A DNA stretch of 64,000 bases from Chamaecyparis obtusa (Eukaryota > Streptophyta > Pinopsida > Cupressales > Cupressaceae). The first letter of the stretch is position 1; each line of letters begins with the position of its first letter. The notes under the pieces are model-generated. The model was not told the origin of the DNA. It saw only the letters and a list, made by a program, of their open reading frames with translations, and made no database searches. Made by a program: the position numbers and the translations under genes. The stretch covers positions 351,001 through 415,000 of the forward strand of contig BSBK01001119.1 of assembly GCA_027943335.1 (NCBI GenBank). The letters are read 5' to 3'. Shown here in pieces: positions 33,024-44,313 of the stretch.

Positions 33024-34626
33024 CGAGGTGTCTACGAGTTCCTAACAGATCTGGATCAGTTTCCAAGGTAAAGAAATGAATGGAATTTCTTTTATGAATC
33101 GCCCTTGGTATATGAGGACGCTGGAATTGCTATAGCAAGGTTTCCTGAAGGTATTTCTGGACTTAGGAAAGCTTTTAACTCATTAAATTCTGATCTTACA
33201 AGTCTGCAAGTGAATGGTGTTTTTCTGCTACTGGAGTTGACTCAAAATACACTCTCTAGACCCTTGTTTAGAGCATGATTTAGACCTCAAATTTCCAATG
33301 TGTGTTGCTGTTCACAACTCACATTCAAATCTACATTCTACAGGTCTGTAATATTTGTAATCAAACTATCTTTTAATGTTATGTAATATGAATTTGATGA
33401 AACAATAGATTTCATGGTGATTCAATGCACTAGCTCTTTCACAATGCTATATGTTGAATGCTTTAAAATATTATCGCAATGAGAACATGAATGAAAACTG
33501 AAAACAATTAAGATAATCAGCAAACAGTGCATTTCCTTTCCTTATGGTCTTCCAAATCAGCAAACATTTCCAAAAAACAATCAGGGGTATATATTACAGA
33601 ATTGACTACAAGAAGAGCTTTTTCGCCAATACAAAGATGAGCACCATCCAATTAGTCCTACCATGGTAGCTCAATTCGTTTAGAAAGTCCATAAAATGGA
33701 CATGGAGAGACTTCCTGAATGGAGATTTGGGATTGAAGGTATTCATATATCGACCACAAGGTTTTCAAGCTACAGAGAAAGTGCATCTCTATATGGTCAT
33801 TTCTATAGTTTAGTAAATGTGTTTGACTAAACTATAGAAATGACCATATAGAGATGCACTTTCCTTGTAACTTGAAAACCTTGTGGTCGATATATGAATA
33901 CTTTTAATGCCAAATCTCCATTCAGGAAGTCTCTCCACATCTATTTTATGGACTTTCTAAACGAATTGAACTACCATGGTAGGACTAATTGGAATGTGCT
34001 CATCTTTGTATTAGCAACAAAGCTCTTCTTGTAATAAATGCTGTAATATATACCACTGATTTATTTATTTTGAAAATGTTTGCTGATTTGGAAGACCATA
34101 AGGAAAGGAAATGCACTGTTTGCTGACGACTATCTTAATTGTTTTCAGTTTTCATGCATGTTCTCATTGCGATAACATTTTAAAGCATTCAACATATAGC
34201 ATTGTGAAAGAGCTAGTACATTGAATCACCAAGAAATCTATTGTTTCATCAAATTCATATTACATAACATTAAAAGATAGTTTGATTACAAATATTACAG
34301 ACCTGCAGAATGCAGATTTGACGGTGATTTGTGAACAGCAACACACATTGGAAGTTTGAGGTCTAAATCATGCTGTAAACAAGGGTCTAGAGAGTGTATT
34401 CTGAGTCAACTCCAGTAGCAGAAAAACACCATGTACTTGCACACTTGTAAGATCAGAATATAATGACTTAAAAGCTTTCCTAAATTCAGAAATACCTTCA
34501 GGAAACCCTGCTGTAGCATTTCCAGCGTCCTCAGACACCAAGGGTGATTCATATAAGAAATTCCAGTCACTTCTTTACATTGCAAACTGATCCCAGATCT
34601 GTTAGGAACCCTTAGACGCCTGCAAA
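33024..34626. repeat. Large inverted repeat, roughly 0.8-kb arms, 13-base loop
   Basis: The left arm 33024-33813 and right arm 33827-34626 are reverse complements over nearly their whole length with scattered differences. They are exact at the centre (CTATAGTTTAG / CTAAACTATAG, loop 33814-33826). Both arms keep a similar open frame of about 60 residues (YESPLVYEDAGIAIARFPEG in the left arm, YESPLVSEDAGNATAGFPEG in the right), so the duplicated sequence may derive from a gene. I cannot name it. In MLH1 pre-mRNA this would fold into one long hairpin. Confidence 0.9.
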
Positions 34627-35535
34627 TTCGGAAATTGCTGACCAAGATTTAGCTGTTAAAACATAATCATGTGCAAATTCACAAACATGAAGCAATAAAA
34701 AACAAGAAATATAATTACAATAAGTCGAGTGGTCAATGAGTAATGTTAGCTCATACGTTTCACATTAAGTGTTGTAGAAGACCTAAAAGTCTATGCAGAG
34801 ACCCAACATTCATAATAGTTTTTGTACTAAAATTCAATTCTTATCATCATAAGGTCATCAAGTCTCAAATGAATTAATACTTTTTCCAACCATTTCGAAC
34901 ACATTTCAATCAATTAGCTGTTATTGCAGAAACTGTTTACCTATTCTGAATGTTGTTGTATCGTTCTTGGTGCAATTATGTGTGTTTTATTTATGAGTGG
35001 GATTACAATACTCTTTGAATGCTCAGCCAGCCTGAGAGGATCAAAGGAGACCTGCCAAATTTGTATGAAGTTGAAGACTGATAACACATGTCATTATAGA
35101 AACTGTGGATATAACTTTTGGGAATCAACTATGATCAGAATTACATCTGCACCAATTTTTGCCAAGTTTTTTTGTTGGGCCTTAGTCTGAGTTAAAAATG
35201 GGCCAGCCAAGTCCAAGCCCAGAACACTGGGGTGTTCAGACTAATTACCAAACAATGCTCATATTTATGTGAATGTATTTCAAGTGATTACAAATGCTCT
35301 CTTTGCACCTAATCATCTAATTTTTAACTAAAATTGGACATGAGAAAGTCTTGTCATAACAAAAAATACTCAGATGAGAGAGATATAGGTGAAAGTCAAC
35401 ATTCATTTTAAGATACACAAGCAACAATCACTTTTTGCCTTTTCTACAAGTACAAAAAGTACATGGAAATTGTATATAACAAGAGATTAAGAGACAACTA
35501 TTTTCTATAGAAAGAGATGGATGTGTAATCACTAC
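34627..35535. other. Unassigned MLH1 intron sequence
   Basis: No repeat boundary or recognised gene. A plus frame 34924-35190 (88 codons, Cys-rich) is not recognised. The donor site of the MLH1 intron is at its right end. Confidence 0.35.
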
Positions 35536-35684
35536 CTCCCTTTTTGTAGGATGTATATTCACATCAACATGTTCAGGCGGCAGCACTATAGACATATAGA
35601 TAAAAGGCTTTGATGCTTTTGGCAAGATGGCAGAGTAAACTACTTCAATAGCTCTTTTCAGTGGGCTGCATTCAACCAGCCTAT
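35536..35684 (-). CDS. MLH1: MLH1 internal exon (transducer domain with HPTK motif)
   Basis: A 149-bp exon on the minus strand. The acceptor tatttatgactgcag lies just right of 35684. The first two bases complete a codon (expected Asp/Asn of FIND/NRLVEC), then come 49 full codons: RLVECSPLKRAIEVVYSAIL, then PKASKPFIYMS, LPPEHVDVNIHPTKRE. The donor gtagtg follows. The HVDVN.HPTK box is diagnostic of MutL proteins. In bacterial MutL the lysine of the equivalent HPAK contacts ATP. Residue order matches plant MLH1 closely, with no stop. The reading continues directly into the exon at 2425-2523. No upstream exon was found between here and 64000. Confidence 0.93.
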
Positions 35685-36416
35685 CTGCAGTCATAAATAG
35701 TGTATTAATGGCATTATCAAAAAAATGAAACATCTTCTGGGCATTTCTATACATAATAATTTTCAATAATCAATGTTCATAGTTTATGATCCTAGCAATC
35801 TTCTTTTATTTTTATCTTTGCACTATAACACACATAGCTAAATAACGTTGCATGCCATTAAATGCTTCTTAAAGAAACAATTTTCTTGATGCTTAAAGAT
35901 TTTATTAGCATGATTATTTTATCCTTAAAATGAATATTTCTTATCTCCGGTTGAAGGATTTGCTAATTTCAACACATCATCTATACAACTATCAAATGAC
36001 ATACAATAGATAGAGTCATATACACCAACACACACATGATTTTGCTATTTTAATAATAATCTTACTATAAGAGGAAAGGACATTATCAACAGAAATTGAG
36101 TGACTCATGCATGTCCAGAAAAGAGTAATGTGAATTGAATTTATGACTAGTTCTAGAATGATTTGTGAAAGAGATTATTGAGATTTGAGCTTTTTTTATT
36201 GAAAAGATGAGATTGAGGGTTTTCAATGAATTGGAATATCAATTTTATGATTTCTGCAATTCGTAAAGATTTGTTCTTGAATCAGGTAAAGGAAAGAATT
36301 ATTTTTTTATTTCTTGGGAAATTTGCTACCCAGCCTTATGCAATCTTATTTTTCTTAAATCTCGATATTCCCTGTCTCATTTTGGAGAACTGAACCTACA
36401 AACTCATAGTGTAGAC
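35685..36416 (-). other. Start of the upstream MLH1 intron, unassigned
   Basis: AT-rich sequence upstream of the exon acceptor. No repeat or coding signal recognised. Confidence 0.35.
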
Positions 36417-37408
36417 CATAGTTACAAGACTCAGCAAGCTGGATTCGAGCTCGGGCTCAGACTCGGCGCCCGGACTCAGCAAGGACTCGGCAAATTGAAA
36501 AACCCAAGAAATTCAAAGTTTTTAAAGGATTTAAAACTTTTTTCATGCATCATTCAGTCAATTAACATCAAAGACACAATAATTGAGATAAATAGAAGCT
36601 ACTTTGCACACAAACAAGTTTACATTGATCACATAAGTATAAATGTGAATTTCTGAAGGAAATAAGTTAACTGTTAAACTAGTTACTAAATAACACATTA
36701 GAAATCTGAAATATAAAGTGTCACTGTCAAAAGCCTACAATATTCATGGAATATGAAATCCATGGAATCAAAAGTTAAAAACATATATCAAAATAAAAGC
36801 TAGAGCCTAGAAGACTAATGCCCTATGTCTTCTTGCATGTACGCCTAAGATAGGTCATGGAAGATTCTGCAGCCATCTTATGTCCCTATGTCTGAGGGTC
36901 AACCTCAGTGGCATCCTCATCCTCCTCATAATCATCGTCATCCTCAGATCCCTCACTCTCAGCCTCAGGGTCCTCCACTGGGTCTCCTCGCGCTCTAGCC
37001 TCCTCTTGTGCCATTGCTACTACCTTTGCCTCTTGATCCACCTCATCAAGCCATTCGAAGTCTTCATCACTGAAGACAAGATCATCAATCTCAATATTCC
37101 ATTCTACTAGTGGATCAACCTCCTCTAAAATGATAGGAGATGTGTCAATGCCCAAGATTTGTCTATGACAAAGGCGAAGGTTATAATGCACAAACACAAG
37201 ATCATTCATCCTTTTCACTGCCAAAAGAATCATTAAAGACAATTTTTAAAAAAAAAAATTGCTTTTTGTAAGTGTTGGATGCAGCAAAGTCCGGAGCACG
37301 GGACTCGCCGAGTCCACCAAGTCCTAGGACTCGGCGAGTCAGCTTGCCAAGTCAAATAGACCCAGCAAGCCTGACTCGACTCGGGACTTGTCGAGTCCTG
37401 TAACTCTG
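36417..37408 (-). mobile_element. Non-autonomous hAT element B, second copy of element A
   Basis: 992 bp, opposite orientation to 12838-13865. Ends CATAGTTACAAGACTC and (complement) CAGAGTTACAGGACTC. Flanks GTGTAGAC (36409-36416) and GTGTAGAT (37409-37416) give a 7/8 match for the expected 8-bp duplication. It has the same GACTCG-rich subterminal zones and the same transposase tail. Copies A and B are similar throughout, so both derive from one deletion derivative that transposed. Confidence 0.9.
36886..37242 (-). pseudogene. hAT transposase C-terminal frame in element B
   Basis: 118 codons open: KRMNDLVFVHYNLRLCHRQ (end of the hAT dimerisation helix bundle), then a strongly acidic tail (EIDDLVFSDEDFEWLDEVDQ, SEGSEDDDDYEEDED). 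The catalytic DDE core and zinc finger are absent, so no transposase activity is expected. The same tail in element A is broken. Confidence 0.75.
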
Positions 37409-37498
37409 GTGTAGATGCTGTGTTGAGTCCTGGTGAACCTAGTTGAGTCCTGGTGAGCAAAAGGATACGCAAAATTGTTTTGGGGGGTTTTGGGTTTT

Positions 37499-37956
37499 GG
37501 CCTATAGCTTTTGCCATGACGGAGACATTGTGGTCGGGGAATAGAGATTCAAGTGGGAAAATGAGATATGGAGAGGCCATTGACAAATTGAACGAGTGGA
37601 GATATCGTCTGGTGGGCATCTCGTTGCCTTCCATGGATGCACATCCCATCCATGTGCATCCATGGAAAGCAACAAGATGCCCACCAGACGATATCTCCAC
37701 TCGTTCAATTTGTCAATGGCCTCTCCATATCTCATTTTCCCACTTGAATCTCTATTCCCCAGCCACAATGTCTCTGCGATGGCTAAAGCTATAGAATATT
37801 GTCCCCATCCACGCGCATCCATGGAAGGCAACGAGATGCCCACCAGACAATATCTCCACTCATTCAATTTGTCAATGGCCTCTCCATATCTCATTTTCCC
37901 ACTTGAATCTCTATTCTCCGACCACAATGTCTCTGCCATGGCAAAAGCTATAGGCC
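37499..37956. repeat. Hairpin plus tandem copy: three units of about 145 bp
   Basis: Unit 1 (37499-37644) is the reverse complement of unit 2 (37652-37795). Unit 3 (37812-37956) repeats unit 2 in direct orientation. The centre is the palindrome around TCCATGGATGCACAT. Every copy reads [15 protein letters not shown] in the same relative frame, so the unit looks gene-derived. The source is not recognised. Confidence 0.85.
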
Positions 37957-38068
37957 AACGACAATTATCTAAAACAGTCCCATCAGCCTACTTATTAGAC
38001 CACAAGGGCACCTCTCCCCCTAAAACCTAGCATCAAATCGCATGGGTTGTAGGACTTCACAGAATGAT

Positions 38069-39253
38069 TGTAATAATTTTGGAAATGACGCCTCGGGTAG
38101 GAAATGCAAGGAAGAGGCAACAACAATCCCAAAACATGCCTCCACATTTAGACACTACCCCTTATAATTAAATTGCTGCCTCTAAAATGACTGCCGCTGC
38201 TTCCATATGACCTACGGCTACCAATAACTCCAAACGTAGGTCCTTGGAATGGCTGCAATCTGCAATAAATTCAATCTCCAAACCTTGCAAACATTTTTTG
38301 GAATGAATTGGGGCTGTAATTACTGATCTCTGCAAACAATAAAACCTTCTTGGCCTTTGGATGAAGCCAACGCTCTTGCATAATTCGTCGTGTGTTTCAC
38401 CAATTCACTATGTTGAAAGACTTGGAAGAATTCACAATTCTTCAAGCTCAACCCTTTGGCTTTTTATATTTCTCAAGTAGGAAATCGATCAAGTGTCTTC
38501 TTGATTACACTTCACAAAAGTTGTAAATGTATTTGCTTTTGTTGCATTTGAAATATGATGTTTAATTAAATTCCCCTCCAAAGTTAGGCGCCAATATTCA
38601 AATAAACATTTAATGATGACTTAGGCCCCATTAAAGTTATAAACTTTATAATTCCCTTCTAATACTTGACGCCAAAACCACTTGCTATTGAATTGACTTG
38701 AAAAACATTAATATACTTAATCAATTGAACTTGAGCCAATAACCTTATTCCACTTAATCAATTGATGAAGTCTACTAATACCAAGTCCAAGTGTGCTGCC
38801 AAAAATAGCAACATTGGAATAATGGACTTACTATAAATAGTAAGTCCCTCAAACTAAGCCAATTGACGAATGAGTCAATCATTGTGCATGCCATGAGTCT
38901 AGGTGCCCTTGCCAGATATAGCAACTCCTCAACAATGACTTACAATAAATAGTAAGTCTCTAAATAATTGCTCCAGTCAACGATACTGAATCTCAACACT
39001 ACCACCAAGCTATTCAAGCGCCTTGCTAAAGATAGAAACCCCGACTTTCTTGAAATAGACACTTACTATAAATAGTAAGTGTGCCAAACTGATTCAAACA
39101 AAGAGCACTCCTGAACATCCTGGACCTCTAGAGTGGGAATTGGCCTCTGATTCTGCCAACTAAGACCCTCTAACCATCTGACTTAGCCTACAAGGGCCAC
39201 TGATAGGTTAATCCGCACTACAACCTAAGGTGAGCTAAAATGCGGACATTACA
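38069..39253 (-). repeat. LTR of the TGTAATGTCCC family with three TATA-like palindromes
   Basis: The right edge ..ATGCGGACATTACA at 39253 abuts chromovirus pol sequence. The left edge is uncertain (TGTAATAATTTT at 38069 is one candidate) and no duplication matched AATAA. Palindromic modules sit at 38826-38845, 38938-38957 and 39061-39080, within repeated blocks of 112 and 123 bp that also contain CTTGCTAAAGATAG-type phrases. Confidence 0.5.
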
Positions 39254-39779
39254 AATAAGCCCAAAATCAGCAAAAGCAATATGCAGACCACCATAGAGTT
39301 GAAAGACATTTTGAGGTAGATGATTTGGTATACTTGAGATTGCAGTCCTACAAGCAATCTTCACTTAAAAGAAGTGGTTCAAAAAAGCTCAAGCCCAGAT
39401 TTTATGGTCATTTCCTGATTGTCAAGAGAGTTGGAGAAGTAGAATACAAGTTGGAATTACTAGCAAATAGCAAGGTCCATAACGTTTTTCATGTTTAACA
39501 TTTGAAAAAAGCTTTGGGGAACAATGTAATCCCTTCAACAGAATTATCGTCGTTGGATGAGGAAGGAAAGTTAATCTTAATTCCGAAAGCAATTATTGAA
39601 ACCAGAGAATGTAAACTCAAGAAGCGTGTGATTAAAGAGTACTTGGTGAAGTGGAAAAATCTGTCAGTTGAAGATACAACTTGGGAGAATGAACAAATTT
39701 TGTTGCAACCAGAATTGAAATTGCTTGAGGACAAGCAATTTTGGGGAGGAAGGACTGCAATGTTCCTTCCCTGTTCATG
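39254..39779 (+). pseudogene. Ty3/gypsy chromovirus integrase C-terminus and chromodomain
   Basis: Plus strand, with one stop at 39495-39497. It has QYADHHRVERHFEVDDLVYL (integrase GPY-type tail), KLKPRFYGHFLIVKRVGEV, YKLEL, HNVFHV, then the chromodomain EYLVKWKNLSVEDTTWENE. The end LKLLEDKQFWGGR is the usual chromovirus C-terminus. The chromodomain targets integration to heterochromatin. The 5' part is cut off by the LTR ending at 39253. The E1 and E3 tails just before their 3' LTRs resemble this terminus. Confidence 0.88.
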
Positions 39780-40540
39780 AGACCATACATTAAATATTAA
39801 TTAAATGCTAAGTTGCCTGTTATTAGAATTTAATTAAAATTAAATTAATTTTTCACTTGCTAACAAAAGAACCAAATAAAAGACAAAGAAAGTGAAATAT
39901 TCTTTCAACATATATGGAGGAAATTTAAAAAAAGGGAATTTTTTAAAAGAATTCGGTAGCAATTACATTAGGAGAAAAAAATTATGGGGAATCAAACTTG
40001 GTCCAGAGAAAGGACTAGCAATATCAGATTTTGAACAAAGGGTTGCAGAGTTGCAGGAATTGGTTTGACTTTTGGGAAATACAACAAAGTCTCTTTCAGA
40101 AGAATACTATCTTCAGAGCTAAGAGATTCTCTCAGGGTAGTCGTTTTTTGGACAAATGTTAGTTCTACAGAGAGAATAACAAAATTGAAAACCCTCATTG
40201 GGTTCAAGTTAACTCTTGGATGAAGTATGATAAGAAGAAACTACGTTGATTGCTGAGAAAAGGAAACACAAAGGGAAAAAATCCAATAGTTTGGAAGTGT
40301 TTTGGTTGATTAATATTGTTTGTTGAACATTTGCTCAAGCAAATAACAGATTGACACACATTTAGCAATATTGTGATCTAACATTACCTAGGTGAGTGCG
40401 TTATTTTTAAAAAAGAGTCGATTTGATTGTGTTAATCTGGAAGAGTTGTGTGTGCAAAGACAACACGAGCCCCAGGATGAGCTTTCCTTGAAACTACTGT
40501 TTCTCAAACATTTCTTACACATTGCATAGCCAGTCTGAAT
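39761..40540 (+). repeat. Probable chromovirus 3' LTR, right end uncertain
   Basis: TGCAATGTTCCTTCC starts right after the G-rich tract GGGGAGGAAGGAC at the chromodomain end, the expected polypurine/LTR arrangement. A start of the same type, TGTAATGTTCC, is at 19980. The end is not determined. Confidence 0.45.
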
Positions 40541-41442
40541 CATTGCCCAATTGTGTGAGTGGTTTACAGCTTTGGTTGAGTTTCATCGAAACTAGCATGG
40601 GAGCCTTCGTTGAGATGTGGATTACGGCTGTTGATTGAGTTCGAACATTTCCTACAGTTGGGTCGTTCTATATCCACACAAGACCGTCGTTTTTTCCTTC
40701 TAAGTTGTTTACAAAGACAATATGGTCCGTTTTTATCATCACTGAGGGAAGCATGTGGGCTAGAGGTTGAAGAGTCAATGTCTAAACGGATGACAAGAAG
40801 CCAGGTCACTTGGAATTTCTACTAGGTTTGAGACCAAACCATACATGTCTGTAGCAAATAAAATTCACATAGCAGCAATAGGTCTAAGAGAAGAATTGGA
40901 TTTCAAGTTTCCGGGAACTCCCTTTACCTGGGCATATATAAAGATTCAATTAGACCACTATCACAATGTAGTTGAAGGTCTCTTAATTCCTGGGAACTTA
41001 TTTAAGGTCAGAAACTTTCTAACATATAAAGGAAGAAGTTTGGACTATGTGTTTACTATTGTTTCTTTGCATATGAATTTAAATTACATTTCCAAAGGAT
41101 ATATGATGTAAGCAGTCCAAACATGGTTTTCTATTGTAAACTCTTGGGAATCTAAAACTATGTTTGCAAATTACAAATTTGCAAACAAATAGGAAGTGGG
41201 AAAAAAATTGGTACTAGTTTTGGGGGTAACACCTTACATTATCCATCAAAATCAATGAACTTTAACTAGAACTTGATAAGTAGGAACCATGCCAAATGTT
41301 GAAACAACACACAAAGATCCACCATATCCTCAATAAAAATCATGTATTTATTCCTATATAGTCTTGACAACAATCTTTGATGTCCTCTTCCTACTCCTAC
41401 CGCTACTTTCTATTCTCTACTGTATGTCTCCTCCTACTGCTG
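40541..41442. other. Unassigned; one unidentified plus-strand frame
   Basis: Frame 40845-41111 (88 codons, VANKIHIAAIGLREELDFKF, GTPFTWAYIKIQLDHYHNVV) has protein-like composition but is not recognised. A captured gene piece or old gag is possible. No repeat boundaries were seen. Confidence 0.25.
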
Positions 41443-41447
41443 CTACT

Positions 41448-41805
41448 TGTAGTCGGCATACAATGCTTATTATTATGTTCGATAATATTGGTTATCCATC
41501 AGCGAATTAATTGTTGTCAATGTATTAATTGTCCGTTGCTTGTTACTCTCGGGTGGTTGTAAGTGTCTATTGGTTGACGATTGTGTTCCTCTTGGCAAAT
41601 GTCGGGTCCTTTAAATATGTTGTGTAGTGCCAAGGAAGGGGGCAGTGTATTGTGGAATGAATTGTAATCCTTGTTCGACCATCTCTAGTCTTCTTTTGTG
41701 TACCAAATTCATGAACTAATAAAGATATATTTTACTCTATCTGGTATTCACTGCCATCTGTATTATTATGTCATGTATGTAATTTACCAGGTATAGTAGT
41801 AATTA
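41448..41805 (+). repeat. E5 5' LTR
   Basis: Pairs with 46230-46590 through to ..TACCAGGTATAGTAGTAA. The shared AATAAAGATATATTTTACTC near 41719 probably carries the poly(A) signal. Confidence 0.85.
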
Positions 41806-41820
41806 TTTGGCGTCGTTGCC
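41806..41820 (+). other. E5 primer-binding site
   Basis: TTTGGCGTCGTTGCC directly after the 5' LTR. One base from the common gypsy form TTTGGCGCCGTTGCC. Confidence 0.7.
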
Positions 41821-42339
41821 TAAAAAGAAATCGGGTCAGCATTGCGTGATTCATGCCCTTGGATCCCAATAAAGGAGACAAGAGGCCAATGGGTGGTCAA
41901 GACCAAGTCATCATGTGATCTTTAAGAATTGCATAATAAAGAGAACGAAGAAGATTACAAGAAAAAGTTGATGAAACATATATTGCTGACCAAGCAAGAC
42001 AATTGTTTGTACAGACAACGTCAGAGGAGCAAATACAAAGAAAATATTGAGCTTACAAACATATTGCATGACATTGAGAACCTACCCATCTCAAGAGAAC
42101 CCATCATTAGAGGATTCTGACTAAAGAGCCTCGAACAAAGGGAGTACAAGCACAAGTCAGAGCTTGAAAGTACCCAAGGTGTTGGGAATGCAGGAGGAGG
42201 ACGTGTGACAGACACATGTGTGGCCGAGAGTGCTAGGAAAGCATCGAAACATAGAGGTCAAAACAATCCACCCAAGCTCAACACACAAGGGAGCAAGCAA
42301 GCAAGAAAGATGGTGACTCCTCTGACAACTCCAAATGTG

Positions 42340-43360
42340 GATTGGCAAAAACTATTGAAGCTCATGGGGAACAAGTCAGATGACCCTACGAGGCACTGAA
42401 AGACGTGCGAGACTATCTGGGTAGCAAATGGTTAGGTTGACAAGGACTATTGGCTGAGGGTATGGTACAGGGTACAGCCATCGACTGGTTCACCAAACTA
42501 GATGCTTCATCCATAGCCTCTAGGATGCACTCAAGAGGGCATTTGAGGCTAAATTTAAATTGCTATCAGACGAGAATGAGATTGTCGCCAAAATTTATAA
42601 TACCAAACAAGGGAAGAATGAGAGTTAACGAGCTTACAAATCGTAGGCTCAAGGAATTGTTGGGCAAGTTGGAGAATCAACCAGCCAACAAGGTGAAGAT
42701 GAGGTGGTTCATTGAGGGGTTGATTCCCTCCTTGCACAAGAAGATGAAAGTGGTGCCTCCACCCTCATATATCGATGCCTACAATCGGTCAATGGACATC
42801 AAGAGTGAAAACAAGACATCCTCCCAAGGGAAGAGGAAGATGCACGATGACAATAACACCAAGGGTAGTAGCAATGATGAATCAATAACAATCCAGGCCC
42901 TATGGTGAGACATGATGAGAATGATGAAAGAATTGAAGGCCGAGAAAGGAACCAATAAAGAAAGTAATGAACTATGGTGTATCGAGTGCAAAATTGAAGG
43001 GCACATGAAAGGTAATTGTCCTAAAATGATGTTCTGTGAGATTTATCAGGTAATGGATCATTCAATAAAGGAGTGTCCGTATAATTTGAAGGCTAGAAGC
43101 ATGTAGGTTCTCTTCACACAGGGAGAGTCTTCTGCATCGAAACAACAAAATGTATCGCCAAGTGGTTATGGAAATCAATAGCAGAATCAAATACAGTATG
43201 ACTCCAAAGGACGTCCTATCATACAATGTCGAAAATGTAGCGAATGGGATCACTTTGTGCAAGATTGTCGGAGTGGACAGAACAATGGGAGTTTATTATG
43301 CAAGTAGTGTGGTTCAGGGAACCATTAGGACATTGCATTCCCAAAGCAAAAGGGAGTAAA
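42340..43360 (+). pseudogene. E5 gag with zinc knuckles, frameshifted
   Basis: The gag core in 42560-42908 includes NRRLKELLGKLENQPANKVK and MRWFIEGLIPSLHKKMKVV, PPSYIDAYNRSMDI, which is characteristic of a plant gypsy retrotransposon gag. Downstream are CIECKIEGHMKGNC (42981-43020, intact CX2CX4HX4C), a second knuckle with one Cys changed to Tyr (FCEIYQVMDHSIKEC), and CRKCSEWDHFVQDC (43226-43268, intact, other frame). Stops and shifts separate the pieces. Gag would form the particle and bind RNA; this copy cannot make it. Confidence 0.8.
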
Positions 43361-44290
43361 TATGTTGGATGTAAGGAGCCAAATGAGGAAGTACTAGCAG
43401 TCACCAAACTCCAATTTAAGAAGGCAATCTATCTCGACCCCCGTATGGAGAAGGAAAGACTTCGAGAAGCGAAGGTAGATGTTGAACAGGCGATGACGGA
43501 GGAGAGAAGGGCCTCGAATGACGCATCCAATACTCCATTGCGGTCAGAGCCGGAGAAAGCTATCATGAGACAAATGTTGCAAGCCACCACACCTGTATGG
43601 GTATTTGACCTTCTGCAACCCATGCCACAACTGATGATGGCCATTACTAACACAGTGGGTGACAACACAATCAACCAGGTGTATGGCAAGCCGATGAAAG
43701 AGCCAATTGATAGCCTAGCCACTAACTTGATGTTGCTAACAGTAAGCATTAAGAGGAAGCCGACTATCATCAAGATGGAGCTAATGGGATGGAAGCTAAC
43801 AAACACCATCGTGGATGGAGGTGCCAGTGCGAACGTACTACCAAAGGAGACATGGAAGGCTCTCAGCAAGCCAACATTGGTCACCAAGATTCTATTTAGT
43901 AGGTGTTGACCAGCACAGCATCAAACCACTTGGGACGTTGCTGGCACAGAAAGTCACCATAGGCACTCAACATTTCTTTCTGGATTTTGTTGTCATTTTA
44001 TTGGAAAAGAAGGCATACAATGCCCTCCTCGAAGGGGTTGGCAGATCACAGTGAATACAAACCACAATTCAAAGAACACTCTCCATCGAGAGTGATGGGA
44101 GGAAGTTTGTCATTGACCTACAAAGCCAAATGGTGAGCCAAGAGTTGGCATCAGACTCAAAGTTGGAAAATGGAGAGTTGGGAATGGATGAAGGAAATGC
44201 ATGGAACCAAATGTCAAAAGGGTGCTCGAGCTGGCAAATTATTTAGAAGATGAGATGAATTCCCTAAATGGACTATTCCATTGGCAAATG
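43360..44290 (+). pseudogene. E5 retropepsin-type aspartic protease, frameshifted
   Basis: The active-site box NTIVDGGASANVLPKETW lies at about 43800-43855. After a frameshift near 43880 come LVGVDQHSIKPLGTLLAQKV and FFLDFVVILLEKKAYNALL. The two blocks together cover a whole gypsy protease. The frame then continues to FHWQMED, a conserved phrase in this element type, where the hAT insertion interrupts it. No reverse transcriptase follows. Confidence 0.78.
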
Positions 44291-44313
44291 GAGGACAGTG
44301 AGGTACTCTCACC

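Larger units (their letters stand above)
2524..35535 (-). other. MLH1: Giant MLH1 intron, 33,012 bp, filled with nested transposons
   Basis: The donor gtagtg lies at 35530-35535 (read on the minus strand) and the acceptor ..tttctttcag at 2524-2533. Joining the two flanking exons gives an uninterrupted MLH1 reading frame across KRE/VSLLNQ. Everything between is explained as retrotransposons, solo LTRs, hAT elements, inverted repeats and old repeat debris inserted on both strands. Copia I is on the minus strand (sense to MLH1) and copia II on the plus strand (antisense). Adjacency of the exons is inferred from protein continuity. A cDNA crossing the junction would prove it. Confidence 0.8.

Noticed and set aside
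39495..39734. Minus-strand frame opposite the chromodomain
   Set aside because: Shadow of the plus-strand chromovirus end.
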